From Doryteuthis pealeii (Eukaryota > Mollusca > Cephalopoda > Myopsida > Loliginidae): a stretch of DNA of 64,000 nt. The DNA is taken from assembly GCA_023376005.1 (NCBI GenBank), contig CM042151.1:81988018-82052017 (forward strand), given 5' to 3'. The notes under the pieces were generated by a model. It saw only the letters and a program-made list of their open reading frames with translations. It made no database searches and had not been told where the DNA came from. Below, piece after piece: positions 47,997-59,100 of this stretch; within the stretch, counting starts at the first letter, position 1; each line of letters opens with the position of its first letter. Made by a program: the position numbers and the translations under genes.

Positions 47997-48130
47997 TGCT
48001 ATTTGCATTTAACATGGCGCTAAAACACTTGGGCAGGATTCGAATCAAACTATTCTCCCCACTACTATGAATACGAGTAGGGCAAACTTGAATCTTTACC
48101 CTGTATGGTAACCAGCACCGGTATTAGGTA
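47939..48130 (+). repeat. (TA)n and right part of family A
   Basis: (TA)n at 47939-47991, then GCTATTTGCATTTAACATGG and GCTAAAACACTTGGGC, the same order as at 11732, 30658 and 61591. Confidence 0.8.
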
Positions 48131-48249
48131 AATACATAAAAAGAAATCAATGGATCTCTAAAAAAAATACTGACACTGATTTCTTGGAAATTCTCGTTGT
48201 AGTCTTGCAATGAAATATACTAACATAATTTATATTTATAATAAGTGTA

Positions 48250-48890
48250 GATAACGTACAACAATTATTATTATTAGATCTAAAAGATCAATAAAAAAGA
48301 GAAAGAAGTACACGATACTCCCACACACACTATCAAAATATCAGACTACGCAGATGATCGAGCAATTCTGGTAAACACTTGTACCCAAGCCTTGAGCAGA
48401 CAGCAAGAGGTTTTGGCATCTACGTGAACTCAGATAAAACAAAGTTCATGTGTTTTAAACAGAATGGAGCAATCTCCTCATTAAATGGCTAGAATCTTAA
48501 ATTAGTATGCCTGTTCAAATTACGAGGTAGCAATATCTCATCTACAGAACGCGATGTCAATATACTTAAAGGAAAGGCATGGACTGTTATTCACTAGTTA
48601 TCGATCATATGAAAATATTAATTCTCTTATAGAATAAAACCAGAATTCTTCCAATCTGTATCTGTATCAGCAAATTAGTATGCCTGTTCAAATACCGAGG
48701 TAGCAATTTCTCATCTACAGAAAGCGATGTCAATATATGTATTGGAAAGACATGGACTGCTATTGACTACTTATTGATCATATGGAAATATTTATTCTCT
48801 AAGAGAATAAAACGTGAATTCTTCCAAGCTGTATCTTTATAAGCACTATTGTATGGCGGCACCACTTAGACTTGAACAAAACCCTCAGAT
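48250..48890 (+). mobile_element. Non-LTR reverse transcriptase relic with internal duplication
   Basis: Reads DYADDRAIL at 48344 (YADD catalytic box). After a one-base shift come GIYVNSDKTKFMCFKQN, GAISSLNG, a stop, then RGSNISSTERDVN and GKAWTV. The last part (about 48495-48655) is repeated at about 48667-48840. Stops and shifts make it dead. The residue order matches the 12.8-13.6 kb relic, which carries a solo LTR here absent. Clade not assigned. Confidence 0.75.
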
Positions 48891-49059
48891 CGTAAGAATG
48901 ATTGAAGTCACCATATTTAAATATATTTTCTCTCAATTTTCTTTGTGTTCCGTTTCTTTCACCTGCCATTACAGCAGATCTATGGGACGTTTGACATATC
49001 AATATGGTTTTAACATGTGTTATTGTCAGAACCATTCGCATATTGTAACACCTCATATA

Positions 49060-49124
49060 TATATGTGTGTGTGTGTATGTGTGTATATATATATGTGTGT
49101 ATATGTGTGTAATATATATGTGTG

Positions 49125-49179
<55 letters not shown>

Positions 49180-49362
49180 TCTCATTTTAATTTTCATTGA
49201 TGAATTATAAGGAATCCTAAACAATATTATATTCTGCCCTGTTTTTTTCTGTCATCTTTCTTCCATATTAATGTGCTTGACGTGCCATTGTTTTTCAGTT
49301 ACATCTTATGTTATTTTAAAATTTCATAGGTAATTATATAATTACTATTGTTTTAGGTGTTA

Positions 49363-49402
<40 letters not shown>

Positions 49403-49420
49403 TATATATATATTATATTT
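49060..49420. repeat. (TG)n/(TA)n microsatellites
   Basis: (TG)n and (TATG) mixtures at about 49060-49125, (TA)n at 49126-49172 and again at about 49365-49420. The frames on both strands here are artefacts. Confidence 0.9.
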
Positions 49421-49673
49421 TCTTTCCTTAAAGTAAATAAGCTGGGATTGAAGAAACTCCATTGGAAATCATTTATTGACAAATTTATAAGAATGGTATA
49501 TATATATGTAGTTAGTCTATTAGAAAGTATCAGATTCCCAATTTATTCCTAAAGTAATGATTTCCAATGGAGTTAATCTATTTATTGTTACTAATATTCT
49601 ACTCTAAAGAATTGATGCACCACAGTTAAAATAGGAAAAATAATAAAAATAAAAATAATGATTTAATAAGATA

Positions 49674-49720
49674 CTAGAAAACCCGTGACCCGCTGGGTCA
49701 CCCATTGAGCTCGGGTTATA
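49674..49720 (-). mobile_element. Helitron 3' terminus of a second family
   Basis: On the minus strand the hairpin GTGACCCAGCGGGTCAC (49701-49685) is followed by GGGTTTT and then CTAG (49677-49674) with T next, the canonical Helitron 3' end. The stem is seven perfect pairs with a three-base loop. The body would extend to higher coordinates. Its 5' TC end was not found. It differs in sequence from copies 1-3. Confidence 0.65.
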
Positions 49721-52600
49721 TAGTTAAAAAAATCACAATAATGTAAAATAAAATCAGGGAATTTTCCAATTTTAATGAAATTTTCAGTGTTGATTTATCA
49801 ATAAATGAATTTTATAATGCATCAGTTATTTATTTTCAAAACTTTCTGACTTAATTAGGTATTTCTGCTCTGGTAAATTAATATTTAGAACGCCTAATTT
49901 TAAGTTTCAAATTTCCTACTTTTAGATTCTAAAAACAAATATCTATTTAATAACTCCTTTAGTTTATTATTGTTATCTAATAATTGTTTTAGAAACATTA
50001 TATTGAAAATTTAGGACCCCTTCCTTTCGAACAGAACAAATATTGATGTATATTTTTTCTTTTATAAGATAATAGTAGGATGGCCCATAATTCGTCTGCT
50101 CGCGACAGATCTTTTGTTTTAAAAACGAATTAAAATTAATTAAATCAATTATTTAAGGTCAAACTTTTGTCTAAAACGATAAGTAGTAACATAATGACCA
50201 TCATTAAAAAAAGAAAAATATCTTTACATATACAATTTAAAAAAACAAACATTTAAAACGATTTTTCGGTCAATTTCTATCGCTTTCGGTCTGAGACGCT
50301 TGTTTAAAATGGCTTAAAATGTCTTTTTTACAAATTCAATATACATTATCGATTGCAAAAAAATACCAAAATCAGGGAATTATCCGATTTTAATGAAATT
50401 TCAGTATTGATTATCAATTAATGAATTTATAACGCATTAGTTATTTTATTTCAAAACTTTAATTTAGTATTTTTGCTATGAATAATTAATATATAAAATT
50501 CATTTAAAATATGAAAACCCTGATGTTAAGTTTAAAATGTTATATTTTAGTTTCTAGAAATAAATATCTATCGAATGCAAACCTTATTTGAGATACAAAA
50601 AGTAATAAGTTTTGAAGAAAAACTCTATTGAAAATTTAACCCCCCTTTTTAAGCAGAAAAAATATCAATGTATAATTTTTTTCTTTTATAAGATAATTAA
50701 ATAATTATCGAAATGAGTAAAAAAGAAATCTCCTAAAAATTAATTATTTATTGTTTTTTTATATTTTATTTTTCGATTTTCGCAACGAAAATCGAAAAAT
50801 AAAATATATTTTCTCATAGAAAAGCCACCGTAAAAATGTTGTTGTTGTTTCTATTCATAACTTTGGTCTTTTATCTCTTTATTTATACTGTAATTAGTAC
50901 AGAAAATGACCAACTCGAAAAAATGTTACGCCCCCAACATAAGAGGGGGCGTAACAAAAACAAAATTAAGTGACCTGAAAAAAAATGAGAAAGTTTTGAA
51001 ATAAAATAAATAATGCATTATAAAAATCATTCATTGATAAATAAACACTGACAATTTCATTAAAATCCGATAATTCCCTGATTTTTGGTAAATTATTTTC
51101 TGTAGGGGGTGCTAAAGTAATTTTGTCAAAACAGCATTTTAGGCTCATTATGTTTACCTTAAAAGGAGAGAGATATATACAGAGAGAGAGGGGGTAAAAT
51201 CAGTCAGTAATTTTTTTTCAAGCACAGTAATGTTTTTCTCTCCTCATTCTCTCCTCTATTCTACATGTATTGAGAGAGGGGGGAATAAACTATACTTATG
51301 ACAGAGATTGGTTGGTCTTCGATTTAATTGTAAATTACGATAATCAGAAGCAAATGAAGTGGGATTTTTTTTCAAACAATGATTAGATTTATGATAAGAT
51401 AATATTTTGAGATAGTTTTTATACCATTAGTATACATAGAAAAAAGTTGGATTTGCTCAGCTTTAGTATAATAATAGATATTCAAAAATAGGATGTTGTT
51501 CTTAAAAAGCAGATCCCTAATAAAGAGATATAAAATCTAAATAGAAATATGAACGTCCATTTTTCATAAATTCCAAGGCAGCAATTTATACATGAAAAGA
51601 TTATATGTACGGATTTACTTTAACAAAATAGTAATAATTACACAAACGATTTTTTAATGAATTACCTGACACTAGATGCGTCCAAAATTGTTTTAGTTAT
51701 CTTTTAAGATCGTCATCAAACACAAACGCCAAACGCAATAGCACTAAATGCGTCCAACATGGGAATCTAAATCTTGATAATATGACATGGTTTTGGTAAT
51801 ATCAGTAAATACCCAACCAGAAGATGTGTATACGCGATTAATTAGAAATTTAAAAATATTTTCTTTGAGAAATCAAAAATTGTTATATTTCTGTATCGCT
51901 TTTTCCTTTTTAATTCTTTACTTTGCTAGTTGCTTTAAAAAGTATTTAGAGAAGTAAGAAAAATGAAATAAAGAAAAAGAAAAAATTTGAAGGTGAATTT
52001 TAAGGTATATGTATTTTGAAGTGCATTTTATTAAAGGAGAAGAAAATTAAAATCATATGAATTATAATAAAAAGACTAAATACAGAGGATACATTTGTGA
52101 TATATTTATGATACATTTGTAAAATCAAAATTATGTACAATAGATATTGCTATTAAAAATATAAATGCGACGAAAATAATCAAAAACGGGAATTCTTAAA
52201 CGGGTGACGCCAATTAAATTACACATGAGATATTCTCTTTGAATTAAAAAGAAAAAAATTCAATCGTAATCTTAAAAGGTTTTTCAAACAGATTTTATTC
52301 TTTTCAATAAAAATTAAAATCCCATGATTTTTATTTCTACAAAACTGAAGGTAATAGCGTGACTTGAGTTAGACTTTGACAACGCTGTGAGTTCAATCAT
52401 GTTAGCCACTACACTACGGTGAATATCTCTAAAATTACATGAATTATACTGAAAAGGTAAAATACAAATCTTAAATTTGTGAAAGATAAAAATGAAAACC
52501 GATTGTTGGTAAAAAGAAAAACGAGTGAATATTTACAAAAGTCGAAATGTGAAAAAATATTTGAGAAGCACCGAACGATGATACAAAAAATATATTCTCT
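49721..52600. other. Repetitive non-coding DNA and 3' flank of ZNF copy 4
   Basis: A phrase beginning AAATCAGGGAATT(T/A)TCC recurs in direct orientation at about 49755 and 50370 and inverted at about 50985-51100, with relatives at 7.96 and 8.53-8.67 kb. It may be the body of the Helitron ending at 49674. From about 51480 the sequence is paralogous to the 3' flank of ZNF copy 3. No gene recognised. Confidence 0.5.
50761..50807. repeat. Perfect 22-bp-arm hairpin with 3-base loop
   Basis: Arms 50761-50782 and 50786-50807 are exact reverse complements around CAA. A second hairpin follows at 50925-50955, with 11-bp arms GTTACGCCCCC and GGGGGCGTAAC. Neither is followed by a recognised gene. Confidence 0.85.
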
Positions 52601-52656
52601 TTAGATTTTATTCTTAGCAAATAGGAATATGTATATTTCCCATTGTCCGTATAATT

Positions 52657-52662
52657 TTTATT
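52657..52662 (-). terminator. Putative poly(A) signal AATAAA of ZNF copy 4
   Basis: AATAAA on the minus strand about 200 bases past the family's C-terminal end, at the same relative place as in copies 1 and 3. Confidence 0.4.
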
Positions 52663-52862
52663 TAAATATCATCACTGGCCTCATGGGATATATATTTTCA
52701 TAATTTAGATTTGTATTCATCAAATAGTTTTGGTCGATTATTCTATATTGAAGTGATATTTCTATATTTGTTTATCATTTGGATTATTCGATTTGTTCCA
52801 GTGGAAATACTTCCACAATTTAATATGAACATTTCTTTATATTGCCAAAAACACTGATGGTT

Positions 52863-55800
52863 CAATCCATGGAATTGCCTCCAATACATTATCTTCAATT
52901 GGAATGTTTCTTTCTAATCCGCTAATATCAGTTTAAAAACTTTCTTGTTTCTGTACGAAGAATTTGGACAGTTTTCATAGACGCTTTGTATTTGTGAGTT
53001 TGCGTCTTTGTTATAATCTATTGATGTAGCGTTTGTTTTTGGTAAAGGTTCGTCTCTTTGATTTGATTGTTGATATTCATGTAAATAATGATGAGTATTA
53101 AGATGGGATATTCCACTGGACATTTCAAATTCTGAGGACACCCATGAGAAATTATCCAAGTTCATTTGCATCTCTTCTATATCATTTGATATTAAAGGAA
53201 AAGACTTTTCGATGTTTTCCGGTGGAAAACTTACACTTTGGTGTCGATCTTCTAATGATATGTTTAGAATTGAGATTCCTGTGTTAGGCATTGACATGTG
53301 CAATTTTTGTCCATTTTCTACATTAAAGCTAAAAGAGTTTGTGTCTTGCCTTTCATTCAACGTTGGAATATATTTGTCGCCTTGTGTTTGTATATTTATG
53401 TCAAGAGGTGAAATAGTTGACTGAATATTCTGTGAAATAAACCGGTGTGGAAATGTAGCCTGGTCAATTGCATTAAATCGTGTCGATAAGTTTGGATAAT
53501 TAGAAACATTTTGATTGGTTATTCCATCTTGGAAAGGATGTATCGATGTAGATGATTGAATATTGGCAGATGTCTTCAGTAAATGATTAGCCCCATCTTC
53601 CGAATGAATTTCACGATGGTATGACATCTGATTATTCATCGGACAGTTGTTATGGTATACTTGGTGTGGATATCGATTCGTACCTTCAAATGGGCTCAGA
53701 TTCCTGGCAGTGATATTTGACAGAGGAAATTCTGTACAAGAATGATATTTTAACAGGTGAGCGAGAGTAAAGATTTTGTTGCATTTATCACATTTGAAGG
53801 ATCTCTCTCCTGTGTGTGTGCGTTGATGACTTGTCAAAGAGCGTTGCTGAGAAAAACTTGCGTCACATATGTTATATGTAAATGGTCTCTCTCCTGTATG
53901 TATTCGTTGATGAATTGTCAAATTGCTTTTCTGAGAAAAACTCGTGTTAAATGTAAATGGTCTCTCTCCTGTATGTGTGCGTTGATGAATTGTCAAACTA
54001 CCTTTCTGAGAAAAACTCGCGTCACATATGTTACATGTAAATGGTCTCTCTCCTGTATGTGTGCGTTGATGAATTATCAAACTACATTTCTGAGAAAAAC
54101 TCGCGTCACATATGTTACATGTAAATGGTCTCTCTCCAGTATGTGTGCGTTGATGATTTGTCAAAGTTTCTTTCCGATAAAAACTTTCGTCACATATGTT
54201 ACATATAAATCGTCTTTCTCTTTTTTTGTTTCATTTTCTTATTAGTTTTTTAGAAGTCAAGGGGCCCCTGTCCCGGGGCTAACACTTGATTCCTTTACAA
54301 ATAGTACTTGTATCCTAATGATCTTTTTAGGATGGAGCATGTTCCTTTGATGGCTGCTATTTGCACTTCACAGCAGCTTGGCTTCCCTGGTATTGATTCT
54401 AGGTATTTTTTTAGGTTTTGTTTCACCAGTCCAGTTGCCCCAACCACAACGGGTATGATGTCAATTTCTTTCAATGACCAAGTTGTTTTTAGGTCATTCT
54501 TGAGGTCCTTGTATTTTGTTATCTTTTCTCGTTCCGCTCTATTTAGGCCATAGTCATTTGGGACAGCTACATCAATAATAAGAGCAGTTTTTTTTTCGTT
54601 TATCTCAGATGACAATGTCTGGTTTAATGGCTTTGTCTTTTATATATCTGCCTGTCTGGATTATTTTGTCATAGAACACAGTCACCTTTCCATTTGATGT
54701 TATTGGTGGAGGCTCATGTTCCCAGATGTACTGTGTTCTCTCAAGCTTCATTTCTCCACAGATTTTCCAGTGGAGGTATTTGCATACTTTGTTATGGCGG
54801 GCAGTGTAGTGGCCATCTGCCAAAAGGATCTGGCAACCAGACATTAGATGACTTGGACTTTCAATGGCTGAGTGGCAGAATCTGCATTGGTCATTTTGTT
54901 GTATTCCAATCATTTTCTTGAATCCATTTGTGAGTAGGCCCTGGTCTTGTCCAGCTGTGATGATTCGTTCCTCATCAAATGGTAGCTTGCCATGTTTGAG
55001 CCATTGCAGTGAAGCTTCCTTGTCTATGTATTCCTGGTTTAATTCTTCCATAAATTTTCCTGCTCTCTTATTTTGTCGCCATCCTTCTTTCCTGGTCTCC
55101 ATTTCCCGCTTTGAATATTCCTCCCTCATCTTTCTTGCAATTAGGGTTGCCGGGTAGTCATTATTCTCTGTAATGTTCTTTAATTGGCCCCCATTGAAGT
55201 TTTCTGCGAGTTTAGTATTTGATGTCTGTTGTGATAGACATTCGTTTTGGTGGTCCTTTACTATTGAGATTGTTTTATCCCTTGAGCTTTTGATATACTG
55301 TCCCATGCTTAATATTGTGGCTCGGTATGCATGGTTGATTTCTATGAGACCTAAACCGCCCTCTCTTCTTGGTAGGTATATCCTGTCCATGCACTGGTGT
55401 CGGTAGGTAACCTTATATAGGGTTAGCATTTTCCTAGTTTTGGTATCAAGCCTATTGATGTAGCATTGCGGCCAGTCAATAATACCAAAACCATAGGAAA
55501 TGACAGGTATTGCAAGTTGGTTGATGGCAGTTATTTTGTTTTTTGGTGTTAATCCCGATTTGAGGATCTTTTTAAGGCGGCTTATATATTCCTTTTCTGC
55601 CTTTTCTCTCATTTGCCCATGTTCAACCATTACATTTTTCTTCTATGCAAGGTATTTGTAGGCAACATCCTCTCCCAAGTCTTCGATATAGCCATTGTCC
55701 AGCTTAAGATGTTCTGCTGTCACTTTTTTACCTTTTTTTATAGTGCATTTAGCACACTTTTCATATCCAAACTCCATGCATATATCTTCTGTGAAATTTT

Positions 55801-57003
55801 TAACCGTTTCTATCAGAGGGACAAGTTGTTTTTCTGATTCTGCATAGAGTTTGAGGTCGTCCATAAAAAGTAGATGGTTCACTTTTTTATTTTCATCTTT
55901 CTTTCTTCCTTTACTGAGGTTGTATCCAGCTTTGCAGCATTTAAGGACTTTGCTAAGTGGGTCTATAGTGAGGCAGAAAAGAAGAGGTGATAGACTATCT
56001 CCTGAAAAATACCTCGTTGGATTCTAATGTTTGGGGTCTGTATTTTTCCTTCCAAGTGATTTAAAGTTATTGTTGTTTGCCATCTGGCCATTTGTTTCTG
56101 GAGAAATAATCTTATGTCTTCATGGACATTGTATAGTTCCAGGCATCGGAGTATCCAGGAGTGGGGCACACTGTCAAAAGCTTTTTTATAATCAATCCAC
56201 GCCATTGATAAGTTTCTTTGCCTTTTTCGGCAATCCTCTAGAATGGTCTTGTTTACTAGTAGCTGGTCCTTTGTACCAAGTTTTTTTCTAGCACACCCTT
56301 TCTGTTCACCCTCGAGATAATCGCCTTCAGCTAGGTGATCATATGTTGCGTCAGCGATTATCCCCGTCAGCCACTTGTATGTTGTTGTAAGACAGCAGAT
56401 CGGTCTATATTTATTGGCAAGATGGGTCTCTTGGCTTTTTGGTAGTAGGGATGTTTTACCAATAGTGAGCCATTCAGGTGGCTCTTCTTCACCCTTAAGG
56501 ATTCTCGTGAATGCCTTGGCATAGTGTTCGTGGAGTACTGTCAACTTTTTTAACCAGAAATTTGGTATATTGTCAATTCCTGGGCTTTTAAAGTTGCAGA
56601 AATGAGCTACTTTTTTCCGGACAGTTTCTTGAGTAATTTCCAAGGCTGGCATCGCCAACTTGCCCTTGTTGGCCTCCTTCACCGCATCTATCCATTCACC
56701 CTCTCGGTGTTTTTTTGGGTCTTCATATAATGGCCTCCAGAAATTTTCAACTTCTCCTGTATGTGTGCGTTGATGTCTTTTCAAATTGCTTTGCTGAGAA
56801 AAACTTGCGTCACATATGTTACATGTAAATGGTCTCTCTCCTGTATGTGTGATTTGATGATTTTTCAAATGGTGAGCATATTTAAAATCTTTGTCGCATT
56901 TATCACATTTGAAGAGCATCTCTTCTGTATGTGAGCGCATATGAACTCTTAAATCATATTTGGATCCTAGAACCTGTTTACAGAAACTGCATAGAAATGC
57001 CTT
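52863..57003 (-). pseudogene. C2H2 zinc-finger gene, copy 4, split by a LINE
   Basis: The paralogues' initiator ATG is AAG here (57003-57001), so translation could start only at a Met in the first finger (56940). Three good fingers precede the insertion (57003-56752) and six follow it (about 54218-53750). Of the six, one has lost its CxxC region by deletion, one has Tyr for the first Cys, and the last lacks its second His. Most use an FTCNICDASFSQ-type finger not seen in the other copies. The C-terminal region is open to about 52914, but two bases are missing near 52957, an in-frame TAA replaces a Ser codon just beyond, and the family stop codon itself is altered near 52863. The original protein would have had nine fingers plus the tail. 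It is non-functional as a whole, although the fragments 54164-52914 (416 aa) and 56940-55963 remain long open frames. Confidence 0.85.
54219..56751 (-). mobile_element. 5'-truncated non-LTR retrotransposon, R4/Dong-like, with REL endonuclease
   Basis: Inserted in sense orientation between two zinc fingers, leaving a short repeat around GAGAA. Reverse transcriptase: the A box reads WIDYKKAFDSVPH and the C box LLFMDDLKLYAES; one lost base near 56004 separates them. A stop interrupts the thumb region near 55634. From 55630 to 54605 follows the C-terminal part with a CxxC-x8-H-x4-C knuckle (CRFC...HLMSGC) and then KPDIV. An in-frame TGA at 54605-54607 precedes ALIIDVAVPND, the PD...D core of a restriction-enzyme-like endonuclease. 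RT plus C-terminal REL endonuclease and the FMDD form fit the R2/R4 group, and R4/Dong is my best guess. The 3' end is AATAAGAAAATGAAAC then A-rich. The 5' half is missing, so it is a dead copy. Confidence 0.8.
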
Positions 57004-57169
57004 CTTTCCAATAAGATCTCGTATATGAATGTTTATACTTTATTCAAATATAAAACTCATAAACATTAATCGCATTTGAACACATGTCCCTTGTGTATAT
57101 TCAATTTTTTAACAGTAACTTTTCAGAATTGTGAATGTGTCCAAAAACATTTTATCTCGATTCGCTTAG

Positions 57170-57336
57170 ATAATAAATCCGTTTTTACCACCCAACAAAA
57201 TGTTATGCATTCTGCAATAAAATCTATATTGATGCCAAATCCAATGACATTAGAAATCGGTAATTGTTTTCCAAGACGTAATATCCAAGATCATCTACAG
57301 TGAAACGACATTTGAGATATTTCCTCGGTGATGAAT
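57170..57336 (-). other. Putative 5' exon upstream of ZNF copy 4 (donor mutated)
   Basis: Paralogue of the 169-base segment of copies 1 and 3. The acceptor is kept (ATTACAG), but the donor reads CTAAGCGAA where the intact copy has GTAAGTGAA. Together with start-codon loss this supports decay of the locus. Confidence 0.35.
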
Positions 57337-57879
57337 CTGTAATCAAACAAACAAGAACATTAAATAAATTCATTATTTTAAATTATTCAGAAAAACAATG
57401 AAGATTAGTGTTACAAAGATAAATTTTCTTTCTTTCCAAATTAAAACACCATAAGAATTAATGGGTATTAGCTCAAAATCAATACCCATTAACCTAAACG
57501 TTAGAATGAAAACGTTTTAAATATATATACAAAATAATCAAAGACGCACACTTGAACATAGAATGGAAACCGTATTTACGGACGCATCATGTAAATTATA
57601 AAATAATAACTTGAAACTTAATCCCCCATCCCCCCAAAAAAATGTGTCAATCATTAGGATTATTATTATTATTATATATATTAGAATTATATATTAGAAT
57701 ATATTTTTATGTTAAAAAAACCTGCGTGAAAATCGATAGCCATACAGATTGAAGTATTTTAGATCTTAAAAGAAATTAAGAATTAGTTATTCCTTTTCGG
57801 TCTTAAAATTTTGAAAATCTTAAAATGAGAGGAGACGCTAGTGTTAAATAATGTTTAATAAATAAAACAAATTTTTTTT
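57337..57879. other. Upstream flank of ZNF copy 4
   Basis: A small inverted repeat, TTAATGGGTATTAG...CAATACCCATTAA, lies at about 57457-57492. Otherwise nothing recognised. Confidence 0.4.
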
Positions 57880-59100
57880 TTCCAACAAAAATCTCTCAAA
57901 CATTATGTGCTCCAAACTATTGCCAGTGTCTCTTTCTCAATATTTGAGTAGTTATCTTCGACTGATGTTAGTTTTATCGATAGGTACATAATTGGATGAT
58001 CTTCTTAAGATAGAATCGCAGCAATTGAATGCTCACTTGCGTCTGTGGTCAAAGTAACTTCTTTTCTGGGATCAAGTATTTTTGTTATCGGTTTTCTTAT
58101 TTGAGCCTTTTTTAACTTTTAAAAGCTATATTTTGCCTTTGAGTCCATTTAAATTCGGCATTCTTTTCTTAATTCTGCAAATGGGTTCTACTATGCCACT
58201 GTATCTGGGTAAAACTTTGCTATAAAAATTAGTCAAACCCAAAAAGGATTCTAATTCCTTTTTATTTTTTTGATTGAGATATTTTCAATTTTTTATTCAT
58301 CAACTTGTTTTGTAAAATTCCATCTTTAATTAATGTTCTCTCTCCTCTCTCTCTCTCTCCTTCTTCTTCTCGATCCTTAGTATTTGCCTCTTTTAATTCT
58401 TCCTTTAACTCTCTCCTTTATTCCTTATTTGTGCTTCTCGTTCCTTAACCCCCTCTTTCATTCATCTCTCGTCCTCCCTCTCCCCCAACGCCCACGCTTT
58501 ACTCCTTATACGGAACAGTAAACATTTCAACCAACTGTAACGACATTGGACACACTTTTTACATCCGCCATGTTTATCCTAAAAGCCCGCGAAATCATCA
58601 CCAAATAATTTTCTGCTTTTCAGACACGTAAAGAGAATAAAAAAGATTTTTCTTCCCAGTTCAAATCAATAATTTCCCATGCCACGTAAATGCCTTGTAC
58701 GTGTCGTGGGGAATTTAAGACTCTGCATTTATTTAGATTATGTCTGACACGTAAGAAGCCAAATTTTTTTTTTTAATATATAATTAATAAAAGATAATAT
58801 TTCGCTACATTAAACGCAACAAAATATTTTGGATAAAACAACTAATCGTTCTTAATGGTATCCTAAATACAATATTTTGTCGCTATTCAATTCACATTTA
58901 TCGCTATCTATCGTCATACCCGCATTTTTTAATTTGTTTAAAAATTGTTCAGTTTTTTTTGTTTTCATTTCTCTTTACTGTAAGTACATATGCATATATC
59001 ATCTTGGTATATAATTATATTTTTTAATCCCTCCGAGAGAATTTTTCAGGCAAATACCCTTATATTTCTTTTGTGACCCACTAAAATTTAAAATTACTGC
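57880..59100 (-). mobile_element. Ty3/gypsy-type pol relic (RT and RNase H), interrupted
   Basis: On the minus strand, from about 59040 downward, the frame reads IYQDDICI (RT catalytic box, 59003-58998 being Asp-Asp), then after a shift KLKNAGMTIDSDKCELNSD and ILYLGY. After an unrelated insert of about 450 bases (58330-58790, with CT-rich tracts) it resumes with ELESFLGLTNFYSKVLPRYS, then ILDPRKEVTLTTDASEHSI (the TDAS of RNase H), HPIMYLS and NIEKETLAIVWS. Several stops and shifts are present. The order RT, connection, RNase H is that of Ty3/gypsy retrotransposons. No LTRs, integrase or gag were found nearby. It is too broken to have produced one long open frame. Confidence 0.75.

Noticed and set aside
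53757..54245. 162-codon plus-strand frame with regular Cys spacing
   Set aside because: It is the antisense shadow of the finger array on the minus strand. The periodicity follows the 84-base finger repeat.
55963..56940. Zinc fingers as the native N-terminal fingers of an R2-type element
   Set aside because: Fingers of the host array resume on the other side of the insert, and the first finger aligns with the starts of the other ZNF copies, so the fingers belong to the host gene.
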